This document shows positions 17,325 through 26,102 of a DNA stretch of 64,000 nt, in pieces; the stretch's first letter is position 1; each line of letters starts with the position of its first letter. A program made the translations under genes and the position numbers. Source of the DNA: Arenibacter sp. 6A1 (GTDB lineage Bacteria; Bacteroidota; Bacteroidia; Flavobacteriales; Flavobacteriaceae); assembly GCF_012272855.1 (NCBI RefSeq), contig NZ_JAAXCQ010000004.1, positions 234,256-298,255 of the forward strand, read 5' to 3'. A model generated the notes under the pieces. That model searched no databases, was not told the DNA's origin, and saw only the letters and a list, made by a program, of their open reading frames with translations.

Positions 17325-17409
17325 GCGTTAGGGATAGCGGCGGCATCCCCGCAGCGGAGCAAGGGATATAGCCAAGAGCCCGACCGACGCAGGAGGGAAC
17401 GCCCAAATT
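17325..17409 (-). repeat. 85-bp dispersed repeat, copy A
   Basis: Read on the minus strand it starts AATTTGGGCGTTCCC and ends TCCCTAACGC. It aligns without gaps to copies at 35532-35616 and 63488-63572, with 8 differences from each. Its ends hold GCGTT and AACGC, which are complementary, and the interior has ATCCC, GGGAT, ATCCC segments that could form alternative hairpins. It is 107 bp beyond the terminator of the response-regulator operon and in that operon's orientation. It is intergenic; no open frame is conserved among copies. Confidence 0.85.
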
Positions 17410-17515
17410 AAAATGACCAAGGCTTTTAGAATTTGAAATGTTCTGTTCTTATCGCGAAATTTTATGTCTTTTAATTGGAAATTGACCAGCTCTTGTTCCT
17501 TGTAAAAACAAAAAA

Positions 17516-17538
17516 AGCACCTGAAAAATCCAGGTGCT
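17516..17538 (-). terminator. Intrinsic terminator of the two-component operon
   Basis: AGCACCTG (17516-17523) pairs with CAGGTGCT (17531-17538) over a 7-base loop; on the minus strand it runs into a T-tract (the A-run 17510-17516). It lies about 140 bp after the response-regulator stop. Confidence 0.8.
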
Positions 17539-17679
17539 CTATTATATATTTGGCAAATTCTAACGATTTGTCTTCGTTATAGTTCCACAACTATTCTAGT
17601 CAAATGACATTATAATATGATTGACTATCTGTGTTCCTTTTACGATATTTCTACATAAATAAGAAAAGGGCGAGCGATA

Positions 17680-18390
17680 TTATTCCGATTTCACAACTAA
17701 CCTAAACCCTTCGCCGTGTATATTTAAAATCTCCACGGTATCATCCTTTTTAAGGTACTTACGCAATTTAGCAATATACACATCCATACTACGAGAGGTG
17801 AAATAATTATCGTCTCTCCATATTTTTGTCAAGGCAAGCTCCCTTGGCATTAAATCGTTCTCGTGCAGGGCTAACAAGCGCAACAACTCATTTTCTTTTG
17901 GCGATAATTTGATAGCTTCTTCATCTTTATATTTCAAGAATCGGAGTTTTGAATTCAAATGGAATCCACCTATATTAAATTCGAACTGTTTGCTATCGGA
18001 CAAAGAACTTGTGGATTTCCTTTGTAGCAAGGCCCTTAATTTCATCAATAACACTTCAGAATCAAAAGGCTTGTTCAAATAATCATCGGCCCCGGCCTTA
18101 TACCCCTTTAACACATCTTCTTTCATGGTTTTAGCGGTAAGAAAAACTATCGGCACATTTTCGTTCTTTTCTCTAATTTCTTTAGCCAAGGTAAAACCAT
18201 CTTTATATGGCATCATTACATCTAGAATACAAACATCGAAATTATCTTTTTTAAATTTCTCGAAACCTTCCATTCCATTTTTTGCCAACGTCACATCAAA
18301 ATCGTTCATTGCCAAATAATCTTTTAGAACAATCCCAAAATTAGGGTCGTCCTCTACTAAAAGTATTTTCTTTTCAACTGTTTCCATCAT
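17680..18390 (-). CDS. OmpR-family response regulator
   Basis: The 236-residue regulator has a CheY-like receiver (about 6-122; LLVEDDPNFG acidic pair, phosphoacceptor Asp57 in CILDVMMP, switch Thr in FLTAKT, and Lys in LNKPFDS) and a C-terminal winged helix (about 140-234; LSPKENELLRLLALHENDLMPRE and RSMDVYIAKLRKYLK). It begins 3 bp after the histidine-kinase stop and is its cognate partner. The target genes are not evident. It is followed by a long noncoding stretch with a terminator at 17516-17538. Both ATG codons at the start are possible; the first is listed. Confidence 0.95.
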   Translation of the reverse strand: MMETVEKKILLVEDDPNFGIVLKDYLAMNDFDVTLAKNGMEGFEKFKKDNFDVCILDVMMPYKDGFTLAKEIREKNENVPIVFLTAKTMKEDVLKGYKAGADDYLNKPFDSEVLLMKLRALLQRKSTSSLSDSKQFEFNIGGFHLNSKLRFLKYKDEEAIKLSPKENELLRLLALHENDLMPRELALTKIWRDDNYFTSRSMDVYIAKLRKYLKKDDTVEILNIHGEGFRLVVKSE

Positions 18391-18393
18391 AGT

Positions 18394-19974
18394 TTAAATT
18401 AAAGGTAGTTTTATATAAAAAGTGCTTCCTTTTCCTTTTTCACTTTCTGCAAAAACTTCTCCTTGGTGATCATCAATTATTTTTTTCACGTAAGCGAGCC
18501 CCAATCCGTGCCCCTTTACATTGTGTATATCTCCTGTGTGTTCTCTATAGAACTGTTCAAAAACCTTTTTAAGTACAGATTTACTCATTCCTGCCCCTTG
18601 ATCTTGAACCTTGATAACAATAAAATTATTCGCCAATTCCGTAAATACATCAATTTTTGGCGTATCCGGAGAATACTTTACAGCATTATCCAATATGTTT
18701 ACCATTACATTGGTAAAATGCATTTCATTGGCCAATACTTCCGAACGCTCTGCATTTAAATGGGTATTGATATACCCACCTCTATCGGCAACGATTAGTT
18801 CTACATGTGTAATCGCATCTTCTATTATGTCGTGAACATCTTCCCTATCCTTACTAATATCGAGTTGATTCTTTTCTAATTTTGAAATCCTCAATACATT
18901 TTCTACTTGGGCATGCATTCTTTTGTTCTCATCCCTTATCATTTGTAGGTACCGGAGCACCTTATCTTTATCACTTATTATTTTTGGATTCTTAATAGCC
19001 TCCACCGCTAAATTTATCGTGGCAATAGGTGTTTTAAATTCATGCGTCATATTATTAATAAAGTCAGACTTTATTTTTGAAATCTGTTTTTGCTTTATCA
19101 ATTGATAAATTGCACCTGCATACGCCACCACAATAATTAATGTAAACGTTAGGGACAAAATTGCCATCCCTAGAATTGATTGTATTAAAAACCTTTTCTT
19201 TTTAGGAAAGGTCAACAAAAGGGAAAAATTTGTATTTCCTTCACTATCTGAAAACAACGGGGATTTATACAGGCTTGTATTCGAAAATTTAAATTTCTTA
19301 GATTTCACTTTCGTGGGCAAACCTTTACTATATACCCCATATTCATAATCAATATCTATACCACTATTTTTAAGCTCTCGACTCAAGAACAGTTCGATCT
19401 CCTGTCTGGTCACTCGTTTATGAATAGACCTGGACTTTGCCAGCTCCCTAAAAGCCAGATCCATACCAATCCGATCTACTGAAGCAAGCTCACCGATTTT
19501 CTTTATTTTCTGAACCGGAGTCAAGGCATATGATTTGCCGTCCAAACCAAATTCTTCTTTAAATATTTCGGTAGTTTTAGTACTCGTAATATTTTTAAAA
19601 GTGGTGGTTTCTGAACCAATATCAAAGAGCGTAGAGGCCAAATCGTAATCTTCTTCTAAAATACCGTGCGTATAAAACCTAATTTCATTGGAATTAATAT
19701 CACGATCGAAAAAAAAGAAGTTCTTAAGATGGGCTGCTTTAGGCTCTCCTATGGAATCCTTTAGTTTGTAAAATTCATCGAGATAATCTTGAACTTCTCT
19801 TTTTTCAATATTTTCGACAACCCTATTCAATATCTGGGTTACCGTATTGGAAAACTGTTCTTCTTTATCTTGTACAGACTTATTGATCCAATAACTTTGG
19901 ACAAAAATAATTCCAATTAAGGAAAGGCTCATTAAGACCACCAAAAGACCAAATAACCTTTTATTCATTTGCAA
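18394..19974 (-). CDS. Sensor histidine kinase
   Basis: The 526-residue membrane kinase has one membrane helix at about 8-27, a large periplasmic sensor (about 28-261) of no recognisable family, a second helix at 262-287, then directly the dimerisation/phosphoacceptor box NNMTHEFKTPIATIN (His311) without an obvious HAMP domain. The ATPase part has NILDNAVKYS (N box), VQDQGAGMS (G1) and GHGLGLAYVKKI (G2), and ends GKGSTFYIKLPL. It phosphorylates the adjacent response regulator in response to an envelope signal that cannot be inferred. An alternative ATG at 19968 would remove two residues. Confidence 0.93.
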   Translation of the reverse strand: MQMNKRLFGLLVVLMSLSLIGIIFVQSYWINKSVQDKEEQFSNTVTQILNRVVENIEKREVQDYLDEFYKLKDSIGEPKAAHLKNFFFFDRDINSNEIRFYTHGILEEDYDLASTLFDIGSETTTFKNITSTKTTEIFKEEFGLDGKSYALTPVQKIKKIGELASVDRIGMDLAFRELAKSRSIHKRVTRQEIELFLSRELKNSGIDIDYEYGVYSKGLPTKVKSKKFKFSNTSLYKSPLFSDSEGNTNFSLLLTFPKKKRFLIQSILGMAILSLTFTLIIVVAYAGAIYQLIKQKQISKIKSDFINNMTHEFKTPIATINLAVEAIKNPKIISDKDKVLRYLQMIRDENKRMHAQVENVLRISKLEKNQLDISKDREDVHDIIEDAITHVELIVADRGGYINTHLNAERSEVLANEMHFTNVMVNILDNAVKYSPDTPKIDVFTELANNFIVIKVQDQGAGMSKSVLKKVFEQFYREHTGDIHNVKGHGLGLAYVKKIIDDHQGEVFAESEKGKGSTFYIKLPLI

Positions 19975-20053
19975 GTAAAATTATAAATTTAACATTTAGG
20001 GAATTGCCCCTTTAACCTAATCTTAACAAAGATGTTAAAACCTTGTCACCTAC

Positions 20054-20635
20054 CTACATTTTAAGTAGGATTTCGTGCACCTTATACACTTCTTTAAGAG
20101 TTTGTTCAAGATCGGTGTTATGAATTACAAAATCGGAAACTTCCTCTTTTTTTTCATCGGGCCATTGATTTTCCATTCTATCCTCTACTTTCTTCGCCTC
20201 CACCTGGTCTCTCTTTACCACTCTATAGACTCTAACATCTTTGGGTGCGGTTACCAAAATAATTTTATCATAAAAATCGACACTATTATTTTCAAAAATA
20301 ATAGCTGCTTCCTGAATGATGTAAGGTACATTTTGCTTTTTTGCCCATTGCAAAAAATGCTGTCTCACTGCTGGATGTACGATACTATTTAAAGCCTGGA
20401 GCAATTCCTTATCCTTAAACACCTTATTTGCGATAAAGGCCCTATTCAACACGCCATTTTCATAACTTTCTGCCCCCAGCAAGCCTCGAATTTGTTCCTG
20501 AAGTTCCTTGGATTCGCCCATCAGTATTTTAGCTTGAATATCCGAGTTATAAACAGGCACTCCCAATTCTCGGAACATTTCTCCTACCGTAGATTTCCCA
20601 CTACCAATACCACCTGTCAGGCCTACAATCTTCAT
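20054..20635 (-). CDS. coaE: Dephospho-CoA kinase
   Basis: The 193-residue kinase carries out the last step of coenzyme A synthesis, phosphorylating the 3'-OH of dephospho-CoA. It begins MKIVGLTGGIGSGKST, the family P-loop, and contains VPVYNSDIQAK, the IVHPAVRQHF motif, EAAIIFEN and the LVTAPKDVRVYRVVKRD segment, all of normal CoaE order and length. Its ATG overlaps the stop of the YbbR gene by 4 bp. A second CoA gene (coaBC) lies about 6 kb away in the same direction but in another operon. Confidence 0.96.
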   Translation of the reverse strand: MKIVGLTGGIGSGKSTVGEMFRELGVPVYNSDIQAKILMGESKELQEQIRGLLGAESYENGVLNRAFIANKVFKDKELLQALNSIVHPAVRQHFLQWAKKQNVPYIIQEAAIIFENNSVDFYDKIILVTAPKDVRVYRVVKRDQVEAKKVEDRMENQWPDEKKEEVSDFVIHNTDLEQTLKEVYKVHEILLKM

Positions 20636-21588
20636 TCTCTTTTTAAAATAAATTCCACTTCATTTTCCTTAAGTTCAACCACGTTTAAATGATCGGGCTT
20701 TTTAAGCAGTTTCAACGGAAGAATATTATCTCGCCCTTCCTTGATCTCGGCATAATCTACCACCACCAAAAAATTGGTTACGCTTATGTTTTTCAGATCT
20801 TCCAATCGGGCTTTACAAATCACCGATACCCGATCTGGAAAGGTTCTTACCATAGTTCCTTCGGGCACATTAATTACCTGCACGGGAACTTCTAAAAGTT
20901 TCTCAGAAAATTTAAACACCTGTACAGAAACCGTTGTTTCCCTATGCGAATATCGGGTATGTTTTAAGTTCTTGGGAAGCCTTAGGGGCAACTTTTTATT
21001 AAAATCCATTTTTACTTGAGGCACAACCAAGGATTCCGTCTCTATAAACTTCAAGCTATCGATTTCATTTTTAGGTCCTATCACAGTAAGTTTGCTAGGC
21101 TCTATTCGCAGCGCTCCATCAATTAAGTAATGTGGTTCTAAATTCAGTTTAACATTAGCCTTTATTGGAATCTCCCTTTTATATAATTTTTCGAAGTCAA
21201 AAAACAAGGTATCCCTATCCATATCCAATATGGAGATCGATTTTGGCAATTGATTTTCAATCTGATTTTTATATACGGAAGGAGGTATATAATACTTTGC
21301 CCCCCTTTGTTTTAGGGACGACAGCGATAAATGCACTTGCTTGTTTCTAAAACCAAACAATAAGAACTGAAATCCACTAGTGCGCAGTCTCACCTTAATT
21401 TTGTTTTTAGAAGCGCCGTTAAACAACAAACTATCTGGGGGTCGACTGTATTGCAAATCGAATTCGGCATTCTCGGTATAGTTTTCGGTTAAATTAGTAA
21501 CAAACCACGCCAAAAACGAACACGTTAAAAAAATTAACGAAAGCTTTACTTTCCTTTTATCAAGTCGCTTTTTTATACTATTTATCAC
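20632..21588 (-). CDS. YbbR-like (CdaR-type) membrane protein
   Basis: The 318-residue protein has an N-terminal membrane helix (KVKLSLIFLTCSFLAWFVTN, about 14-33) and several repeated beta-rich YbbR modules, for example VVPQVKMDFNKKLPLRLP and LLEVPVQVINVPEGT. YbbR proteins in Firmicutes stimulate the diadenylate cyclase CdaA; in Bacteroidota the partner is less clear and no cdaA is nearby. It overlaps coaE by 4 bp and the upstream glycosyltransferase gene by 11 bp, so the three form an operon. The family assignment rests on position (ybbR-coaE order is common in Flavobacteriia) and fold-like repeats. Confidence 0.82.
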   Translation of the reverse strand: MINSIKKRLDKRKVKLSLIFLTCSFLAWFVTNLTENYTENAEFDLQYSRPPDSLLFNGASKNKIKVRLRTSGFQFLLFGFRNKQVHLSLSSLKQRGAKYYIPPSVYKNQIENQLPKSISILDMDRDTLFFDFEKLYKREIPIKANVKLNLEPHYLIDGALRIEPSKLTVIGPKNEIDSLKFIETESLVVPQVKMDFNKKLPLRLPKNLKHTRYSHRETTVSVQVFKFSEKLLEVPVQVINVPEGTMVRTFPDRVSVICKARLEDLKNISVTNFLVVVDYAEIKEGRDNILPLKLLKKPDHLNVVELKENEVEFILKRE

Positions 21589-22600
21589 GCTGCAAATTAG
21601 GTTTAAAAAATAACTTAGGGAACAATTCTTGCGGCTCCTTTTTACTTAGGGCCATAAGAACCGTATTCTTTAAAAATCCTAAACCATATCCCATAAACTG
21701 AATGGAGGCTGCGATTAGGGACAGAAATGCAATAACAATATTCTTATGCAGCACTAAAGAATGAACAAATAGCGCTATAAAATACAAAGCGAACAATAAA
21801 ATAAGCCAATAATTCCCTAGGATCGCAAACACTATGGCTGCGATAAAACCGACACAGAACAATGTAGGAAACCAATAGGTGATTTTAGCCGTTCCCGGAT
21901 GCCAACGGTTTAGAATTGGCCTTACCTTTCCAAATTTACTTACTTGAATATAAAACTTATGCCAATCGATCCTTCTTTTATGGTATACAAAAGCCTCTGG
22001 AATCAATTTAGTATCAAATCCTTCCTTCCAGATTCTAAAAGTAAGATCCGGATCTTCTCCGGGATGAATATTGCCATATCCTTTTGTTTTTTCAAAGGCT
22101 TCTTTAGAAATACCCATATTAAAACTCCTCGGTTGAAACTTACCTACAGCCGCCTTGGAACCTCTTATCCCCCCAGTGGTCAATATAGAAGTCATCCCGT
22201 AGTTTATTGCCTTTTGAACGACGGTAAAAGATTCGTGTGCAGCATCGGGACCACCAAAACAAGGAACGTATTTTTTGCTCAAGGATTCCTCTACCGCATC
22301 TAGGTACTGAGGCGGCAAAATACAATCAGAATCCAGGACAATAAAATAGTTTCCTTTGGCTCGTTTCATCCCATAGTTCCTAGAATCGCCTGGGCCAGAA
22401 TTTTTCTTTGTCAAGTAGGTAATAGAAAGTTTGTCCCGAAAAGCTGTTACCACCTCTTGGGAACTATCTTCAGAACCATCTTCAACAATCACTATCTCAA
22501 AAGGTTTCCCGTACGTTTGCAAGCTGAGGCTTTGCAACAGCTCTTTTATTTCGATAGGTCTGTTATACACAGGAACGATAAAAGAAAAAAACAAGTCCAT
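21578..22600 (-). CDS. Family 2 glycosyltransferase (membrane)
   Basis: From ATG 22600 the product is 340 residues and begins MDLFFSFIVPVYNRPIEI, the GT2 nucleotide-sugar site. VIVEDGSEDSS and VLDSDCILPP (the DxD metal motif) follow, and GEDPDLTFRIWKEG is the acceptor/catalytic region. The C-terminal third has three or four membrane helices. It should transfer a sugar to an envelope or lipid-linked acceptor at the inner membrane; the donor is unknown. The open frame begins earlier (22633), but those 11 residues have no counterpart in GT2 enzymes. It heads the GT2-ybbR-coaE operon. Confidence 0.9.
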   Translation of the reverse strand: MDLFFSFIVPVYNRPIEIKELLQSLSLQTYGKPFEIVIVEDGSEDSSQEVVTAFRDKLSITYLTKKNSGPGDSRNYGMKRAKGNYFIVLDSDCILPPQYLDAVEESLSKKYVPCFGGPDAAHESFTVVQKAINYGMTSILTTGGIRGSKAAVGKFQPRSFNMGISKEAFEKTKGYGNIHPGEDPDLTFRIWKEGFDTKLIPEAFVYHKRRIDWHKFYIQVSKFGKVRPILNRWHPGTAKITYWFPTLFCVGFIAAIVFAILGNYWLILLFALYFIALFVHSLVLHKNIVIAFLSLIAASIQFMGYGLGFLKNTVLMALSKKEPQELFPKLFFKPNLQRDK

Positions 22601-22619
22601 TAATTTTGTATATAAAAAC

Positions 22620-22649
22620 AAAAGCCATCCCAATGATCGGATGGCTTTT
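22620..22649 (-). terminator. Intrinsic terminator after fabI
   Basis: AAAAGCCATCC (22620-22630) pairs with GGATGGCTTTT (22639-22649), 11 bp perfect. It lies between fabI and the GT2 gene, ending the bamD-to-fabI operon. On the minus strand the T-rich tail is TTTTGTTTTT. Confidence 0.9.
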
Positions 22650-22666
22650 ACATTAGTATTATAATT

Positions 22667-23479
22667 TTATTCCGAGAATTTATCTACTATTTCCTGGCTC
22701 ACCCCTGTATTGGAGAAACCGCCATCATGGAATAAGTTTTGCATGGTTACCTTTTTGGTAAAATCCGAAAACAAAGTAACGGTATAATCGGCACAGTCTT
22801 GCGCAGAAGCATTGCCCAAGGGCGACATTTTTTCGGCATAAGAGATAAAATTATTGAATCCTTTTACTCCTTGTCCGGCCGTTGTAGGCGTTGGGGACTG
22901 AGAAATGGTATTTACTCTTACTTTTTTCTCTTTTCCAAAAAAGTATCCGAAACTACGTGCTACGGACTCGAGATAGGCTTTGTTATCTGCCATATCGTTA
23001 TAATCGGGAAAGGTACGTTGAGCCGCGATATAGGACAAGGCTACCACACTTCCCCATTCGTTCATGGCATCGGCCTTGTACAAGCTTTGTAACACCTTGT
23101 GAAAGGACAAGGCGGACACATCCCAACCTTTGGTCGTAAAATCGTATTTCTCATCGGTATATGCCCTGCCCTTACGCACGTTTACGGACATCCCAATAGC
23201 ATGTAGAACGAAATCTATTTTCCCACCTAGAATTTCCATAGCTTTGGCTACTAAATTATCTAAATCTGCCTCACTCGTAGCATCGGCAGGAATAATTTCT
23301 GAGCCTGTTTTTTTTGCTAATTCATCTATTTGCCCCATACGCATGGCGATGGGTGCATTGGTGAGCACAAAAGTACCGCCCTGTGCATGTACTGTTTCTG
23401 CTGTCTTCCAGGCTATTGAATTTTCGTCCAAAGCCCCAAAAATAATTCCTTTTTTTCCTTTCAATAAATTAAACGACAT
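22667..23479 (-). CDS. fabI: Enoyl-[acyl-carrier-protein] reductase (NADH)
   Basis: The 270-residue enzyme reduces the trans-2-enoyl-ACP double bond, the last step of each fatty-acid elongation cycle. It begins LLKGKKGIIFGALDENSIAW, the FabI cofactor loop, and contains the catalytic pair Tyr160-x6-Lys167 in FPDYNDMADNKAYLES. The nearby SYIAAQR is the FabI form of the SDR core. SPLGNASAQDCADYTVTLFSDFTKKV matches the C-terminal substrate loop. It is an SDR by fold, but these signatures exclude generic dehydrogenases. It lies 25 bp after recN and ends the operon, with a perfect terminator following. Confidence 0.95.
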   Translation of the reverse strand: MSFNLLKGKKGIIFGALDENSIAWKTAETVHAQGGTFVLTNAPIAMRMGQIDELAKKTGSEIIPADATSEADLDNLVAKAMEILGGKIDFVLHAIGMSVNVRKGRAYTDEKYDFTTKGWDVSALSFHKVLQSLYKADAMNEWGSVVALSYIAAQRTFPDYNDMADNKAYLESVARSFGYFFGKEKKVRVNTISQSPTPTTAGQGVKGFNNFISYAEKMSPLGNASAQDCADYTVTLFSDFTKKVTMQNLFHDGGFSNTGVSQEIVDKFSE

Positions 23480-23504
23480 ACGAATCTTTATTTCTTTAAG
23501 ATCA

Positions 23505-25157
23505 TTAATTCAACAACTGTTTTGCATGGGCCAAGGCCGACTGGGAGATTGTTTTTCCGCCTAGCATTTCGGCCAGTTCTACAACTCTTTCTTCTTCGGA
23601 CAGCTTTTTCATTTTTGTATTGGTTCCCAAAAGCTCCTCTTCCTTATATACTTTATAATGGTATTTCCCTTTAGCCGCCACCTGAGGCAAATGGGTAATG
23701 GAAAATATCTGCATTGTTTTACTCATTTCCTGCATGATAGCTCCCATTTTGGTAGATATTTCTCCAGACACCCCCGTATCAATTTCGTCGAACATCATCG
23801 TAGGCAAGTTTTCATACTTCGCCAAAATAGCTTTAATGGCCAACATTATCCGCGACAACTCCCCTCCCGAAGCTACGCGCTTTAATTCGCCATAGGCAGA
23901 GCCTTTATTCGCCGAAAACAAAAAGACTAGATCATCCTTTCCCGAGGAGGTAAACTCCTTACTTGGATTGATCTCAATTTTAAAGGTAGCACTAGCCATT
24001 CCCAATTCTGCTAAACTGGCTGCCAATTGCTCTTTTAAAGTCTCTATAACCGACTTTCTATTGTTACTGATGTGCTGAGCCTTTTTATTTAGCTCTTTTT
24101 CTAAAAGTTGTAATTCTTTCTTCTTTGCCAAAATATCGGCATCGATATTCTCCGTTGCACTGACGCTTTTTTCAAGCTCTTCCTTTATAACTATCAGCTC
24201 GGACACCTCTTGGACCTTGTGCTTCTTAAACAGGTCGTACAACAATTGTAGTTTTCCATTGACTTCTTCTAGCAATTGTGGATTCACCTCCAAGCGCTCC
24301 TGAAACTGGTTAAGTTCTCCAGATATATCATCTAATTCAATGAATACCGAAATAATACGTTCATTTATAGCCTGATATTGGTTCCCAAAGGCAGACAATT
24401 TACTGGAGGTCTGTTTTAATTGTGTCAATAACTGTAGCACCCCTACTTGTTCGTCATTAAGGAGCTGCTCCCCATGGGAGAGCTGGTCCATAATAACCTC
24501 GACATTGTTAAGTTCCTCGTACTGCTCTTCCAATTCTGCTACAATCCCTTCTTTTAAAGGGGCAGCACTCAATTCCTGTAGCAAAAAACTATTGTATTCG
24601 TGCTCCTTAGTGGCTGTTTTTTGAAAGTTAATTAGGCGATCTAACTCCTTAGAAGTCTTTTGATACACCATAAGGTCTTCTCTATATGCTTGAAGTGGTT
24701 TTTCATTATCCGCCAAGGCATCGATGACCTTTAATTGAAAATCGTTCTCCCCCAACTTTAAGGTTTGGTGTTGCGAATGTACATCAATTAACCGTTCACC
24801 CAATTGGGTCAATACCCCTAGGTTCACAGGAGAATCGTTGATAAAAGCACGAGACTTGCCACTCGGCAATATTTCTCTTCTAATAATGGTCTTTTCCTCG
24901 TATTCTAGATCATTAGCCTCAAAAAAAGGTTTTAACCCATATTTAGAGACCTCAAATTCGGCCTCGACAATACATTTATTCTCTTTTTCTTTTAAGGATG
25001 ATAAATCTGCTCTATTGCCCAGCACCAAGGACAACCCACCTAGTAAGATTGACTTACCAGCACCGGTTTCCCCGGTAATTATGGTAAAACCATTAGTAAA
25101 CTTTACGTTTAAATGGTCTATTAAGGCGTAGTTTTTTATGGATAAATTTGTCAGCAA
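23505..25157 (-). CDS. recN: DNA repair protein RecN
   Basis: The 550-residue SMC-like ATPase has Walker A GETGAGKS (29-36), LGNRADLSSL, a central coiled coil (about 150-370), signature VASGGELSRIMLAIKAILA and Walker B MMFDEIDTGVSGEIS with QIFSITHLPQVAA. This is the standard RecN plan; it acts early in double-strand break repair with RecA. It is 54 bp after the DUF4835 gene and 25 bp before fabI, within the long minus-strand operon that starts at bamD. Confidence 0.96.
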   Translation of the reverse strand: MLTNLSIKNYALIDHLNVKFTNGFTIITGETGAGKSILLGGLSLVLGNRADLSSLKEKENKCIVEAEFEVSKYGLKPFFEANDLEYEEKTIIRREILPSGKSRAFINDSPVNLGVLTQLGERLIDVHSQHQTLKLGENDFQLKVIDALADNEKPLQAYREDLMVYQKTSKELDRLINFQKTATKEHEYNSFLLQELSAAPLKEGIVAELEEQYEELNNVEVIMDQLSHGEQLLNDEQVGVLQLLTQLKQTSSKLSAFGNQYQAINERIISVFIELDDISGELNQFQERLEVNPQLLEEVNGKLQLLYDLFKKHKVQEVSELIVIKEELEKSVSATENIDADILAKKKELQLLEKELNKKAQHISNNRKSVIETLKEQLAASLAELGMASATFKIEINPSKEFTSSGKDDLVFLFSANKGSAYGELKRVASGGELSRIMLAIKAILAKYENLPTMMFDEIDTGVSGEISTKMGAIMQEMSKTMQIFSITHLPQVAAKGKYHYKVYKEEELLGTNTKMKKLSEEERVVELAEMLGGKTISQSALAHAKQLLN

Positions 25158-25211
25158 TGTATAAAGTTTATTGCAGTAAAGATAAATTTTATTCCAGTGG
25201 AAAAAAACGGT

Positions 25212-26102
25212 TTAAAATTTTATTTCATTCCAATTGGAAGAATATAGCGGGGCTATCTTATTTAAGGTTTCTTTTAAGGCTACCATATCGACTTTGGGTC
25301 CGTCGGAAAATACATTTTGAATCTCTTCTGCCTTGGCATCAAAAAAGGTCTGCATTAAAAAAGCATTCGGCCGGCGGTTGACCATGGTTTCCAACAATCG
25401 CATGGTACCCGCTACTATCTGTTTTCCCGAACTGGTATTTTCGGCTAATATATCTAAGCCTTTTCTGTGGTAATTATACAATGCCACGCGGTATTCCTTG
25501 TAAGTATTAGACAATAGGTTGTCTACTAGTTCAAACCTACTACGATTCCCGGATGCCTGTGCCCAGCCCGAAAAATTAGCGCTTTGCGCCAAGGCTACAA
25601 TCTGTTGGGCCTTTTTAAAATAGTCATTCCCTCCTTCCAAGGAAAACGTATCGGCATCTAATCCCAAAATTATATTAGCATAGTACGAAACCACTGCCAC
25701 CAGATTAGATTGTATATTGTTTTCATTAAAGACCAAAGGCTGAAACTCTATATACTCAAAATTAAATTGATTGTCCTTATAGTTAAAAATTGGGCTTTCG
25801 TAGGAGGTATTAAATACAGGCCTAGAAGATTGTATTTGTATACTGGCCTTAAACCTATTGGATTCCAATTCAGAAATAGTAATAAACATCTGGGCGCTTA
25901 CCCTTTCGTTCTCCTTATAAATTCTGTCGGACCAAGTGGTTTTATTGACAAAATCGTTCAAAGAGCGTTCCAAGGTTTTAAATATTTGCTGATTGGTTTG
26001 CCCTACCTGGTCGGAATTTACAGTGACGACACAGTTCAACTCCTGAGCCCCTAAAAGAAAGGAGAAACTTATAAAGAATAGGGTAATTAGCAGCTTACGC
26101 AT
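25212..26102 (-). CDS. DUF4835 exported protein
   Basis: The 296-residue protein has a Sec signal (about 1-19, ending LLGAQ) and a mature part starting ELNCVVTVNSDQVGQTNQQIFKTLERSL, typical of DUF4835. It is rich in beta strands followed by helices. In Bacteroidota this gene is regularly found between coaBC and recN, exactly as here, but the function is not known; export to the periplasm is likely. Its start overlaps the coaBC stop by 8 bp, which implies coupled translation. Confidence 0.88.
   Translation of the reverse strand: MRKLLITLFFISFSFLLGAQELNCVVTVNSDQVGQTNQQIFKTLERSLNDFVNKTTWSDRIYKENERVSAQMFITISELESNRFKASIQIQSSRPVFNTSYESPIFNYKDNQFNFEYIEFQPLVFNENNIQSNLVAVVSYYANIILGLDADTFSLEGGNDYFKKAQQIVALAQSANFSGWAQASGNRSRFELVDNLLSNTYKEYRVALYNYHRKGLDILAENTSSGKQIVAGTMRLLETMVNRRPNAFLMQTFFDAKAEEIQNVFSDGPKVDMVALKETLNKIAPLYSSNWNEIKF

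Larger units (their letters stand above)
17077..17679. other. 603-bp gap between convergent miaA and the response regulator
   Basis: It contains an 85-bp repeat copy (17325-17409, minus orientation) and the terminator of the two-component operon (17516-17538). The parts 17077-17324 and 17410-17510 hold only short open frames and no recognisable RNA gene. Confidence 0.6.
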
